Assembly: GCA_910586445.1 (NCBI GenBank)
Contig: CAJUHV010000029.1
Coordinates: 1-46,675, forward strand
Direction: 5' to 3'
From: an uncultured Eubacterium sp.
GTDB lineage: Bacteria > Bacillota > Clostridia > Lachnospirales > Lachnospiraceae
Length of the DNA stretch: 46,675 nucleotides
Under the pieces are notes generated by a model that was not told the origin of the DNA, ran no database searches, and worked only from the letters and a program-made list of their open reading frames with translations. Below, piece by piece: positions 23,284-31,044 of the stretch (its first letter is position 1; the number at the start of each line of letters is the position of its first letter). The position numbers and the translations under genes are program-made.

Positions 23284-23392
23284 AATCCAAAGATGACTTT
23301 CCCCCGAAGCAGTCTTTGGATTGCATGCAAAAGATACAATAAATACTTTATCCTCCCCCAATAGAAAAGCTGCCTTACAGGCAGCTTTTCTA
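23284..23392 (+). ncRNA. Candidate C-rich small regulatory RNA
   Basis: In the gap between divergent genes: AATCCAAAGA (23284-23293) pairs perfectly with TCTTTGGATT (23313-23322); its loop exposes UCCCCC (23300-23305). A second C-rich stretch, CCUCCCCC (23352-23359), lies in an unpaired segment and is complementary to Shine-Dalgarno sequences. A perfect 13-bp hairpin (23362-23392) ends the unit. Candidate -10 boxes TATACT/TATAAT lie at 23272-23282; no good -35 was seen. The layout resembles C-rich-loop small RNAs of Firmicutes. Confidence 0.5.
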
Positions 23393-23435
23393 ATTCATGA
23401 CAATAGAAAGTTCGCGCAGCGTGCGTTATTGTGTC
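23391..23435. repeat. Short palindromic repeat, copy 1
   Basis: TAATTCATGACAATAGAAAG, then TTCGCGCAGCGTGC and TTATTGTG. ACAATA pairs with TATTGT and CGCGC with GTGCG (one G-U). A matching copy lies at 24144 and a degenerate one at 23437-23463 (ATAAC/GTTAT stem, CTCACGCAG core). Confidence 0.65.
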
Positions 23436-23436
23436 C

Positions 23437-23463
23437 ATAACAATAAAAAGCTCACGCAGTTAT
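23437..23463. repeat. Short palindromic repeat, degenerate copy
   Basis: Repeats the ACAATA-AAAG-CACGCAG core of copy 1 with an ATAAC/GTTAT stem. Confidence 0.4.
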
Positions 23464-23575
23464 AAAAAAGGGGCTTGGAAAACATGTGAAGATCGGTTAT
23501 AATTAATCCTATCATGTATAAAAAGGATAAAAAACTTCTGTCTACATGCAGAAGAAAAAAGGATGGGATATAGTT

Positions 23576-24082
23576 ATGGCATTATTAGATGAGTGGAAAA
23601 AGATCGCTTACAATGAAAAAGCAAACAAAGGTGAGCTGCAGAAGCTTTGGCAGCATTATTTTATGCTTGAGAAAGGCGTATATGAACAGCTTTTGACAAA
23701 TCCGGATGAGGAAGTAAAAGGCACGGTAAAGGAGCTGGCTGAAAAGTATGATTTAAGTATACTGCATATGACAGGTTTTTTGGACGGAATCAATGACAGC
23801 CTCAAAGAGCCAAATCCAATCGACACGATGGAAGAAGATACAATGGTCAGCCTTGCTTTTGATAAAGAAAAACTATATAAAAATATGGTTGATTCCAAGG
23901 CGGAATGGCTGTATGAGCTGCCTATGTGGGATGAGATTTTTGATCCTGACACAAAAAAGGCATTATATCTGGAGCAGAAAAAATCCGGTACCGTAATTGT
24001 CGGCAAAAAGATCGGACGCAATGAACCATGTCCATGCGGCAGCGGGAAAAAATATAAATATTGCTGTATGAATAAAAAATAA
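23576..24082 (+). CDS. SEC-C motif protein
   Basis: A 168-residue protein ending in a SEC-C zinc-binding motif, GRNEPCPCGSGKKYKYCC, the short module found at the C terminus of SecA and many unrelated proteins. The N-terminal 140 residues are helical, opening MALLDEWKKIAYNEKANKGE; as far as I know this arrangement is shared by other Lachnospiraceae proteins of unknown job. The ATG at 23576 has AAAGGATGG before it; an upstream ATG at 23546 has no such site. A terminator follows. Function is unknown beyond probable zinc binding. Confidence 0.82.
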   Translation: MALLDEWKKIAYNEKANKGELQKLWQHYFMLEKGVYEQLLTNPDEEVKGTVKELAEKYDLSILHMTGFLDGINDSLKEPNPIDTMEEDTMVSLAFDKEKLYKNMVDSKAEWLYELPMWDEIFDPDTKKALYLEQKKSGTVIVGKKIGRNEPCPCGSGKKYKYCCMNKK

Positions 24083-24095
24083 AATCACAATTAAA

Positions 24096-24144
24096 AAATT
24101 CTTCAGCTGATTATGCGTTGGGGTATAATTGCTGGAGAATTTTT
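24096..24144 (+). terminator. Terminator after SEC-C gene
   Basis: AAATTCTTCAGC (24096-24107) pairs, with one G-U, with GCTGGAGAATTT (24131-24142), running into a T-tract. Confidence 0.75.
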
Positions 24145-24190
24145 AATTCATGACAGAAGAAAGTTCGCGCAGCGTGCTTTCTTTTGTGAT
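24144..24190. repeat. Short palindromic repeat, copy 2
   Basis: Same core as at 23391: TAATTCATGACA, GAAAGTTCGCGCAGCGTGC, with AAGAAAG pairing with CTTTCTT. The outer stem differs from copy 1 on both arms yet still pairs, as in a selected hairpin. Confidence 0.65.
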
Positions 24191-24211
24191 GTATATTGGC
24201 AAGACATGTAC

Positions 24212-24240
24212 TTGTATTTATGCTGTAAATAGACTATACT
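24212..24240 (+). promoter_or_regulatory. Promoter of glyoxalase gene
   Basis: TTGTAT at 24212-24217, 17-bp spacer, TATACT at 24235-24240. Confidence 0.6.
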
Positions 24241-24290
24241 GAAAGTAAATAAACATACATTTAAATAATTATAAAAGGAGGGACAAGACC

Positions 24291-24653
24291 GTGAATTTCA
24301 AAATGATACATGAAAATTATAATGTATTTGATCTGGACAGGTCATTGGATTTTTATGAAAAAGCATTGGGACTGAGAGAAAAACGAAGAATAGAGGCACC
24401 TGACGGTGCATTTATTATTGCCTATCTGGGCAGCCCGCAGTCTGACTTTGAATTAGAGCTTACCTGGATGCGCGATATGGACAGGCAGTATGATCTGGGT
24501 GATTGTGAATTCCATCTGGCATTTCAGACAGACGATTATGAGGCTTCTCATAAAAAACATGAGGAGATGGGATGTATCTGTTATGAAAATTCTGAAATGG
24601 GAGTGTATTTTATTCAAGATCCAGACGGCTATTGGCTGGAAATCGTGCCGTAA
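24291..24653 (+). CDS. gloA: Glyoxalase I-like VOC protein (lactoylglutathione lyase)
   Basis: A 120-residue vicinal-oxygen-chelate protein. All four metal ligands of GloA are at the expected places: His in MIHENYNVFDLDRSLDFYEKAL, Glu in FELELTW, His in CEFHLAF, and Glu in FIQDPDGYWLEIV. GloA isomerises the hemithioacetal of methylglyoxal and a thiol; many Clostridia lack glutathione, so the thiol cofactor is uncertain. GTG start after GGAGGG; own promoter. Single gene. The GloA call is good, yet a related VOC enzyme is possible. Confidence 0.82.
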   Translation: MNFKMIHENYNVFDLDRSLDFYEKALGLREKRRIEAPDGAFIIAYLGSPQSDFELELTWMRDMDRQYDLGDCEFHLAFQTDDYEASHKKHEEMGCICYENSEMGVYFIQDPDGYWLEIVP

Positions 24654-24808
24654 CAGCCGGAGCAGGCCGTTTGAACTGTTTTATGCCTGAGCCGGACTTC
24701 TTAAATTTTCTTGCGTTGGCATAAAAAAAGTAATAATATGAAAATGCTATTTGACATTGCATGAACGGGGATGGATGCATTGCTGACAGAAAATTAAGGA
24801 GGAGTGTT

Positions 24809-26851
24809 ATGAAAGCACAAAAAATAGATGGAGAAGGGCATCCGCAGAAGCGGATTACCGATGAGATTCTAGTCCAGATTGGACGGAGTGTTTTATTTGT
24901 ATTCGCGATTGTCGCAGTTGTTGCAATCGTTATCGTGCAGTTTGCGATTTCATCATCAAAAGAGATGGAGCTTCGTCTGGAATCAGAAGCTGCAGTACAC
25001 GAACTGAATGGATTTTTGTCAAAGTATATAAAGAGTGCACAGCAGCTTGCAGTCAATCCAGATATCCGCTTTGTATTATCGGAAACAAAGCCGGGAGATG
25101 ATATCAGCCAGACCGAAAAAATGGATATGGTGCGTGAATTTTTGGGAAATATTGTAGACACAGATCCGGAAAATTTTATGACGTCCTGGATCGCGGATCT
25201 GGATGCCAGTGTTTTGACACAGTCAGATAACTTTACGTCAGAAGAAGGCTGGGATATTACAGGACGCCCATGGTATCCTTGTATTGATGGAGGCTATACG
25301 ATACTGACAGAGCCGTATGTTGATACTGGCAGCGGAAAATTGATTGTCAGTGCCGTAGCGCCTGTTTATGACGCTGAGTCGAAAGAACCGCTTGGAGTAG
25401 CAGGCCTTGATATTTCGCTGGAGCGCATGAAAGAGGTTATGAGCAGCTACAAAGTAGGAAAAAGCGGATATATTATGCTGTTTTCCTCTGCCGGGACAAT
25501 GGTTTATCATCCGCAGGAAGAGCTGCTGCAGAAAAATATTTCAGAAATAAATGTATCAGACATATTAAAACAGGCTGTTTTAAATGGGGAAGAAACTTTA
25601 CTGCGTTATAAAATCGATGGCATAACAAAATACGGCGTTGTATCTATGAGTAAAGAAACAGGGTATATTGCTGTCAGCAATCTTCCGATTTCAGAATATT
25701 ATAATCTGCTTTTTATAATGATCATTTCCCTTGTGGCAGTGTTTATCTTAGGTGTGCTTATGATTGTGCTCAGTATAAAGAGAAGTGCGTCGAATCTGAC
25801 AAAGCCTATTCTGCAGCTGAATCATACGGCCCGCCAGCTTGCGCAGGGAGATCTGGATGTAGAGCTGAATATTACGGCACAGGATGAAATCGGCGAGCTT
25901 GGGCAGTCGATCGGCGGCACGGTCAGCCGCTTGAAAGAATATATTGTATACATAGATGAAATATCGGATGTCCTGGCAGACCTGGCACAGGGAAAAATGA
26001 ATATACAATTAAAAAATGATTATGTAGGCGAGTTTCAGAAAGTAAAAGAGGCTTTGATTAATATTTCAATTAATATGAGCGATGTTATGGAGAAAATTCT
26101 TCACACAGCAGAGCAGGTATCTATCGGAGCTTCTGAATTATCAAATGCCTCCCAGATACTTGCAGAGGGAGCGAGTACACAGGCCGCAGCCGTAGACGGA
26201 CTTTTAACATCGACAGTAGCGATTGAAGAGCAGGTGCAGCAGAGCCGTACAGATGCTGAAGTGTCTGCCGAAGCAACCGTACGGGTTACTACGATGATGG
26301 AACAAAATCAGGATAAAATGAAATCAATGATGGAGGCCGTAAACAATATACAGGAGACCTCGCAGCAGGTAGTAGGCATTATCCAGACGATCGAAGAAAT
26401 TGCAGACCAGACAAACCTGCTGTCCTTAAATGCTTCGATTGAAGCAGCCCGCGCAGGTGAAGCAGGCAAAGGCTTTGCGGTCGTGGCAGATGAGATCGGC
26501 AAGCTGGCACTGGAAAGCTCGAAAGCAGCCAATATGACCAGAGACCTGATCGGCATATCCATGCAGGAGATCAGCAAAGGAAATACAATCGCAAAAGGCG
26601 TTATGACTTCCCTGGAAGAATCTGTCACAGCAGTAGGACAGGTAAACGACATGATCCGCAAAACTGCTGAGAGTGTAGTGACACAGGCTGATAATATGGA
26701 GCAGATCCGTGCAGGCGTACAGGAAATCTCGCAGGGTGTGCAGGATAATTCAGCAGCAGCACAGGAAACATCGGCTACCTCACAGGAGCTGGCTTCACAG
26801 GCAGTTATGCTGAACGATATGGTACAAAGATTTGAGCTGCGCCATAAATAA
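24809..26851 (+). CDS. Methyl-accepting chemotaxis protein with dCache sensor
   Basis: A 680-residue transmembrane chemoreceptor. Helix 1 is about residues 26-48; an extracellular dCache domain follows (WDITGRPWY, YVDTGSGKLIVSAVAPVYD, LGVAGLDIS, SGYIMLFSSAGTMVYHP); helix 2 is about 297-322; then HAMP (KPILQLNHTARQLAQGDLDV) and the signalling hairpin IEEIADQTNLLSLNASIEAARAGEAGKGFAVVADEI. The R-x-W-Y and final Asp of amino-acid-binding dCache domains are present, but the usual Tyr five residues before the Arg is Trp, so an amino-acid ligand is only likely. ATG at 24809 follows AAGGAGGAG; earlier starts lack one. Confidence 0.92.
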   Translation: MKAQKIDGEGHPQKRITDEILVQIGRSVLFVFAIVAVVAIVIVQFAISSSKEMELRLESEAAVHELNGFLSKYIKSAQQLAVNPDIRFVLSETKPGDDISQTEKMDMVREFLGNIVDTDPENFMTSWIADLDASVLTQSDNFTSEEGWDITGRPWYPCIDGGYTILTEPYVDTGSGKLIVSAVAPVYDAESKEPLGVAGLDISLERMKEVMSSYKVGKSGYIMLFSSAGTMVYHPQEELLQKNISEINVSDILKQAVLNGEETLLRYKIDGITKYGVVSMSKETGYIAVSNLPISEYYNLLFIMIISLVAVFILGVLMIVLSIKRSASNLTKPILQLNHTARQLAQGDLDVELNITAQDEIGELGQSIGGTVSRLKEYIVYIDEISDVLADLAQGKMNIQLKNDYVGEFQKVKEALINISINMSDVMEKILHTAEQVSIGASELSNASQILAEGASTQAAAVDGLLTSTVAIEEQVQQSRTDAEVSAEATVRVTTMMEQNQDKMKSMMEAVNNIQETSQQVVGIIQTIEEIADQTNLLSLNASIEAARAGEAGKGFAVVADEIGKLALESSKAANMTRDLIGISMQEISKGNTIAKGVMTSLEESVTAVGQVNDMIRKTAESVVTQADNMEQIRAGVQEISQGVQDNSAAAQETSATSQELASQAVMLNDMVQRFELRHK

Positions 26852-26873
26852 TAATCAGGATTAAAATGTTGAG

Positions 26874-26902
26874 GGCAGCTTTTTATACATCAAAAAGCTG
26901 CC
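26874..26902. terminator. Hairpin after chemoreceptor gene
   Basis: GGCAGCTTTTT pairs perfectly with AAAAAGCTGCC over a 7-nt loop, 22 bp after the stop. There is no long T-run after it, though the arm itself is T-rich. Confidence 0.65.
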
Positions 26903-26945
26903 TATGCATTTTCAAAAAAATAAATATGGAAAGAAGGAAAACAGC

Positions 26946-27158
26946 ATGAAAAAAATCAAAGAGTTTTGGGTATCCTTAGAGGAAGAGACAATTATTTCAA
27001 AGAAAGAATTATTTTTAGGGCTGATGACCTGTTTACTGGCAGGCATCGTAGCAGGCGTGTTTTTCGGGCCAAAGAAAAATGTAGCTATCGGCAGCAATAA
27101 TGGCAATGGCAGCTGCAAGGACTGTAAGCTGCTGGAGGAAGGCTGCGAAGAAGCCTGA
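26946..27158 (+). CDS. Small single-pass membrane protein, unknown function
   Basis: A 70-residue protein: soluble start (MKKIKEFWVSLEEETIISKK), one helix (about residues 22-42, FLGLMTCLLAGIVAGVFFG), then a tail with GSNNGNGSCKDCKLLEEGCEE. The tail has a CxxC pair and a third Cys. The start is chosen for AAGAAGGA before ATG 26946; the frame is open from 26904 but without a ribosome site. It precedes thrS by 96 bp. I know the type from related genomes but not its role. Confidence 0.65.
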   Translation: MKKIKEFWVSLEEETIISKKELFLGLMTCLLAGIVAGVFFGPKKNVAIGSNNGNGSCKDCKLLEEGCEEA

Positions 27159-27254
27159 GACATATTGTAAAAATACATTATAATAAGGAAGAAACTGTCA
27201 CAGAATGTCGGATAGGCTGCTGATGTGGCAGTACGAAGTATAGGAGATTCGATC

Positions 27255-29222
27255 ATGCAGATTACATTAAAAGATGGTACTGTCAAAGAGTACGAGCAGG
27301 AGAGATCCGTATATGATATTGCAAAGGATATCAGTGAAGGCCTGGCACGTATTGCATGTGCCGGAGAGGCGGACGGAGAAATTGTAGATTTAAGAACAAT
27401 GATTTCTAATGACTGTCAGCTCAATATCGTGACAGTCAATGATCCAGAAGGGTTAAAGGTCATCCGCCATACTGCGTCGCATGTGATGGCGGAAGCAGTC
27501 AAGCGTCTGTTCCCGGAGGCAAAAGTGGCGATCGGCCCGGCTATAGAGGAAGGATTTTATTATGATTTTGATCACCCGCCGTTTTCAAGGGAGGACCTGG
27601 ATAAAATTGAATCAGAAATGAAAAAAATCATCAAAGAAGGCCATGCGATTTCACGTTTCACGATGCCTAGGGAAGAGGCGGTCCAGTATATGCGTGAGCG
27701 TAACGAGCCGTATAAGGTAGAGCTGATTGAAGACCTGCCGGAAGGATCTGAGATCTCATTTTATGACCAGGGCGGATTTGTGGATCTGTGTGCAGGTCCG
27801 CATCTGATGTCCACAAAAGGAATCAAGGCATATAAGCTGATTTCTTCTTCGATGGCATACTGGAGAGGCGATGAGCATAAAGCACAGCTGCAGCGTATCT
27901 ATGCAACTGCATTTAACAAAAAAGAAGAACTGGCTGCTTATCTGGAGCACCTGGAAGATATTAAGAAAAGAGATCATAATAAGCTCGGGCGTGAGATGGA
28001 GCTGTTTACCACCGTCGATGTCATCGGGCAGGGGCTGCCGCTGTTTACGCCAAAGGGAACAAAGATGATTATGAAGCTGCAGCGGTGGATTGAAGATCTG
28101 GAAGACAATGAGTGGGGATATGTGCGCACACGTACGCCGCTTATGGCAAAGAGTGATTTATATAAGATCTCTGGCCACTGGGATCATTATAAGGACGGAA
28201 TGTTTGTCCTAGGCGATGAGAAGTCTGATAAAGAGGTATTTGCACTGCGCCCTATGACATGTCCATACCAGTATTATGTATATAAAAATGTACAGAGGTC
28301 TTACCGTGACCTACCATACCGCATGGGCGAGACATCCACATTGTTCCGGGCAGAAGAATCCGGGGAAATGCACGGACTTACAAGGGTGCGCCAGTTTACA
28401 ATTTCAGAGGGACACCTGGTGATACGTCCAGATCAGACCGGAGAAGAACTAAGAGGCTGTCTGGAGCTTGCCTATTATACATTGTCTACACTTGGGCTGC
28501 AGGAGGACGTGACATACCGCCTGTCAAAATGGGACCCCGAAAACAGGGAAAAATATCTGGGCGATGAGCAGTATTGGGAATCGGCACAGGAGGCGCTGCG
28601 TAAAATCTTAGTCGAAAAAGGGCTGCCGTTTGTAGAAGCTGCCGGAGAGGCTGCATTTTATGGGCCGAAAATAGATATTCAGGCAAAAAATGTCTATGGC
28701 AAAGAGGACACCATGATCACAATCCAGCTTGACTGTGCGATTGCCGAAAATTTTGATATGTATTATATTGATGAAAACGGTGAGAAGATCCGCCCGTATG
28801 TCATCCACCGTACATCAATGGGATGCTATGAGCGCACACTGGCATGGCTGATTGAAAAATATGCCGGAAAGTTCCCGACATGGCTCTGCCCGGAACAGGT
28901 ACGTGTGCTGCCGATTTCTGATAAATACAATGCCTATGCAGAAAAAGTGGCAGCAGAGCTGAAGAAAAACGGCGTAGATGTGACGGTAGACAGCCGTTCT
29001 GAAAAAATCGGATTTAAGATACGTGCCGCGAGGCTGGATAAGCTGCCTTACATGCTCGTTGTAGGCCAGCAGGAGGAGGCAGACGGTACAGTGTCTATAC
29101 GCAGCCGTTTTGCCGGCAATGAGGGCGTCAAGCAGCTGGATCTTTTTATCGATCAGATCTGCCGTGAAATACGTACAAAGGAAATCCGAAAGGAACTGCC
29201 GGAAGAGGAAAAAGTAAAATAG
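27255..29222 (+). CDS. thrS: Threonyl-tRNA synthetase
   Basis: Class II enzyme that charges tRNA-Thr. At 655 residues it is complete: N-terminal TGS domain (MQITLKDGTVKEYEQERSVYDIA), editing domain with HTASH at residues 72-76 and CAGPH near 179 that removes mis-attached serine, catalytic core with MTCPYQYYVYKNVQ, FRAEESGEMHGLTRVRQF (motif 2) and the ending HRTSMGCYERTLAWLIEKYAG (motif 3), then an anticodon-binding domain (VRVLPISDKYNAYAEKVAAEL). ATG 27255 follows AGGAG. The 96-bp upstream gap is too short for a T-box and none is seen. Confidence 0.97.
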   Translation: MQITLKDGTVKEYEQERSVYDIAKDISEGLARIACAGEADGEIVDLRTMISNDCQLNIVTVNDPEGLKVIRHTASHVMAEAVKRLFPEAKVAIGPAIEEGFYYDFDHPPFSREDLDKIESEMKKIIKEGHAISRFTMPREEAVQYMRERNEPYKVELIEDLPEGSEISFYDQGGFVDLCAGPHLMSTKGIKAYKLISSSMAYWRGDEHKAQLQRIYATAFNKKEELAAYLEHLEDIKKRDHNKLGREMELFTTVDVIGQGLPLFTPKGTKMIMKLQRWIEDLEDNEWGYVRTRTPLMAKSDLYKISGHWDHYKDGMFVLGDEKSDKEVFALRPMTCPYQYYVYKNVQRSYRDLPYRMGETSTLFRAEESGEMHGLTRVRQFTISEGHLVIRPDQTGEELRGCLELAYYTLSTLGLQEDVTYRLSKWDPENREKYLGDEQYWESAQEALRKILVEKGLPFVEAAGEAAFYGPKIDIQAKNVYGKEDTMITIQLDCAIAENFDMYYIDENGEKIRPYVIHRTSMGCYERTLAWLIEKYAGKFPTWLCPEQVRVLPISDKYNAYAEKVAAELKKNGVDVTVDSRSEKIGFKIRAARLDKLPYMLVVGQQEEADGTVSIRSRFAGNEGVKQLDLFIDQICREIRTKEIRKELPEEEKVK

Positions 29223-29310
29223 AAATATAAAATCGTAATAAAATAGTAATAAAAAAGAAACAAGCAGGAAATGAAATAGTAATAAAAATAAAATAGAAAT
29301 AAAATATTTG
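29223..29310. repeat. AT-rich imperfect repeats after thrS
   Basis: Imperfect repeats of AATAAAATAGTAATAAAAA type fill the space between the thrS stop and its terminator. No gene. Confidence 0.6.
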
Positions 29311-29339
29311 AAAAACATGCCAGTAATGGCATGTTTTTT
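29311..29339 (+). terminator. Terminator of thrS
   Basis: AAAAACATGCC pairs with GGCATGTTTTT across a 6-nt loop, then more T. Confidence 0.85.
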
Positions 29340-29429
29340 TCTTACATAAGAATTGATTTTCTGCAGATACTATATTTGCATTTAAATACAGGGTGCAGGC
29401 AGGCACTCTATAGAAAAAGGAGGAAAATC

Positions 29430-29744
29430 ATGCCAAGATTAGACTGTAGTGTAGTAAACTGCAAATACAACCAGAACCACGGATGCATCAGGGACAATAT
29501 CAGTGTAGGAGGAGCCGGTGCCAGCAGCTCAGGAGAGACCTGCTGCGACAGCTTTGAGGAAAAGCGCGGTGATTCTATGACAAACAGCTTTAAAGAAGCG
29601 TCTGAAAAAGTCAATATCCGCTGCGAGGCAAAAAAATGCGTGCACAACAACGACTGCAGCTGCAGGGCAGACCATATTGACGTAGGCGGTTCAAACGCAT
29701 GTAAGTGTGAGCAGACAGTCTGCGGTACTTTTTATAAAAAATAG
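29430..29744 (+). CDS. Tandem DUF1540 cysteine-rich protein
   Basis: A 104-residue protein made of two DUF1540 units. Each has the pattern C-x4-C-x2-N-x4-C ... I-x-VGG-x-A ... C, e.g. LDCSVVNCKYNQNHGCIRDN and IRCEAKKCVHNNDCSCRADH, with later IDVGGSNACKCEQTVCGTF. The Cys spacing suggests metal binding. DUF1540 proteins are widespread in spore-forming Clostridia and their role is unknown. AGGAGG precedes ATG 29430; an upstream frame to 29331 has none. Confidence 0.85.
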   Translation: MPRLDCSVVNCKYNQNHGCIRDNISVGGAGASSSGETCCDSFEEKRGDSMTNSFKEASEKVNIRCEAKKCVHNNDCSCRADHIDVGGSNACKCEQTVCGTFYKK

Positions 29745-29790
29745 TTAAGCGGACAAAGTTCCGGCGGGGACTTAGACGGCATAGAAGTCT

Positions 29791-29833
29791 TAGAGCGTAT
29801 TTGTAAATTCATTTATTTTTCAAACACGCTCTA
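29791..29833. mobile_element. Miniature remnant of the MITE-like family
   Basis: TAGAGCGTATTTG at the left and CAAACACGCTCTA at the right, 43 bp in all. The ends match those of the element at 1000-1193 but the whole interior is gone. AGTCT stands on both sides (29786-29790, 29833-29837), which may be a 5-bp target duplication. It also folds into a stem between two genes and could now act as a transcript end. Confidence 0.6.
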
Positions 29834-29862
29834 GTCTCCGTTTACAAAAGTGTAAAAAACGC

Positions 29863-29891
29863 TTGTATTTTTAAAATATGACGCATATAAT
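29863..29891 (+). promoter_or_regulatory. Promoter of phospholipase C-like gene
   Basis: TTGTAT at 29863-29868, 17-bp spacer, TATAAT at 29886-29891, 23 bp before the start codon. Confidence 0.6.
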
Positions 29892-29913
29892 AAAATACAA
29901 GGGGGAAGATCCA

Positions 29914-30477
29914 ATGAGAAAAAAATCACACATTGCTTTAGCGAAGTATTTAGTAAAGGAATCTAGAGATAAAGGATTAAAAAAACACAAATATGCATTT
30001 TACTTAGGCAGTATCCTGCCTGATATTAAACCATCATTTATCTATCGTAGACATGAAATATCTGAGACATTTCCTGCACTGCAGAAACGCATTATCGGAC
30101 TATCAACGAACAGTCAGAAAGAAGGAGAATCCGGCAGTACAAAATATTACAGGCACCTTGGCGAGGTGTCGCATTATCTGGCTGATTATTTTACATTTCC
30201 GCACAATCAGAAGTTTACAGGCGGTTTCCGGGCGCACTGCTCTTATGAACAGGAGCTGAAGAAAAAGCTGCGCCATCATATCACAAGCGGAAAGGCAGCC
30301 AGCCGGAAGAAAAAATATGTGGAGCTGGCAGCACCGGAAGCGCTGATTGAGTTTGTAAACAAAGCACATCAGGAATATCTTACGCATCAAAACGATGTGG
30401 AAGGGGATATTAACCACATTATTCCGATCAACAGCCAGGTTTTAAAAAGCATTACAAGCTTTAAAAAGCAGGCATAG
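29914..30477 (+). CDS. Zinc-dependent phospholipase C-family protein
   Basis: A 187-residue protein resembling the zinc-dependent phospholipase C / S1-P1 nuclease fold. Likely zinc ligands are seen in MRKKSHIALAKYLV, LGSILPDIKPSF, YYRHLGEVSHYLADYFTFPHN, and the later RAHCSYEQEL. No signal peptide is present, so it is probably cytoplasmic, unlike secreted toxins of this fold. ATG 29914 follows GGGGGAA; a longer frame from 29878 overlaps the -10 region and is rejected. Activity is not proven by sequence. Confidence 0.75.
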   Translation: MRKKSHIALAKYLVKESRDKGLKKHKYAFYLGSILPDIKPSFIYRRHEISETFPALQKRIIGLSTNSQKEGESGSTKYYRHLGEVSHYLADYFTFPHNQKFTGGFRAHCSYEQELKKKLRHHITSGKAASRKKKYVELAAPEALIEFVNKAHQEYLTHQNDVEGDINHIIPINSQVLKSITSFKKQA

Positions 30478-30493
30478 CCTTTTTGCGCGGTTG

Positions 30494-30510
30494 TTGTCGA
30501 ATGCTGTCGA
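30494..30510 (+). promoter_or_regulatory. Candidate Spo0A boxes
   Basis: TTGTCGAA (30494-30501) matches the Spo0A box, and TGTCGA recurs at 30505-30510, just upstream of the -35 of the Spo0E-like gene. Confidence 0.5.
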
Positions 30511-30520
30511 TGTGAAATAA

Positions 30521-30550
30521 TTGACATTTTTTGTAGAATGATAGTAAAAT
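30521..30550 (+). promoter_or_regulatory. Promoter of spo0E-like gene
   Basis: TTGACA at 30521-30526, 18-bp spacer, TAAAAT at 30545-30550. Confidence 0.6.
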
Positions 30551-30600
30551 ATAAATGTCACAAAAAAGATCAGCCAATATACAAACCGGAGTGATAAAAG

Positions 30601-30765
30601 ATGAATAAAGAACATACCTTACAGATGGAAATCGAACAGCTTCGAATCGAATTAAATAAGGCGGCAGCCAGAGACCTCAGCTCAGAAGAGTGTTTCCGGC
30701 TCAGCCTAAAGTTGGATGCCCTGCTGGAGAGATATTATAATGCGGGCGGAGCAATGCCGCTGTAA
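30601..30765 (+). CDS. Spo0E-family aspartyl-phosphate phosphatase
   Basis: A 54-residue protein, MNKEHTLQMEIEQLRIELNK and on, with the Spo0E signature SLKLDALLERYY near residues 35-46: the S-x2-LD-x-L(I/L) motif that strips phosphate from Spo0A. The fold is two helices, and the length is right for the family. A GGAG lies 8 bases before the ATG; the gene is monocistronic between its own promoter and a terminator. By analogy it delays sporulation by dephosphorylating Spo0A. Two candidate Spo0A boxes upstream suggest feedback. Confidence 0.85.
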   Translation: MNKEHTLQMEIEQLRIELNKAAARDLSSEECFRLSLKLDALLERYYNAGGAMPL

Positions 30766-30818
30766 GCCATGTGGCGGGCGGATTTTGGTTGATTTTTTTG
30801 TGAACTGGTGATGGATTT

Positions 30819-30852
30819 AAAGAGAACGCGTAACAAGCGTTCTCTTTTTTTT
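30819..30852 (+). terminator. Terminator of spo0E-like gene
   Basis: AGAGAACGC pairs with GCGTTCTCT across a 7-nt loop, then eight T. Confidence 0.9.
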
Positions 30853-30864
30853 GTATAAAAATAC

Positions 30865-30893
30865 TTGTCAAAATGATGAAGGAGGTATATATT
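30865..30893 (+). promoter_or_regulatory. Promoter of the mraZ division cluster
   Basis: TTGTCA at 30865-30870, 17-bp spacer, TATATT at 30888-30893, directly ahead of the repeated GTGG boxes. Confidence 0.5.
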
Positions 30894-30904
30894 ATAACAT
30901 AGAC

Positions 30905-30960
30905 GTGGAGGAAAGTGGTTGAAAGTGGTGGAAAATGTGGATAAAGTGGTGGATAAGTGG
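30905..30960 (+). promoter_or_regulatory. MraZ operator: repeated (AAA)GTGG boxes
   Basis: GTGG recurs at 30905, 30915, 30925, 30937, 30946, 30949 and 30957, several as AAAGTGG at 10-bp steps. Known MraZ sites are runs of such GTGG-type direct repeats ahead of mraZ. They lie just downstream of the predicted promoter, where MraZ would repress its own cluster. Confidence 0.8.
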
Positions 30961-31044
30961 GGTGTATAATCATAAGTAGAAAGCCATCCCCAAAACGAAC
31001 TGAAAAAACACGGAAAACCGCTTGAAACGCAGGGGGTATGTGCG

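Noticed and set aside
23221..23392. Leader of the amino-acid importer operon
   Set aside because: The hairpin unit lies on the opposite side of the importer promoter and reads away from it, so a separate plus-strand RNA fits better.
27159..27254. T-box leader for thrS
   Set aside because: The gap is only 96 bp and no specifier stem or TGGNACCGCG element is seen; the same holds before alaS.
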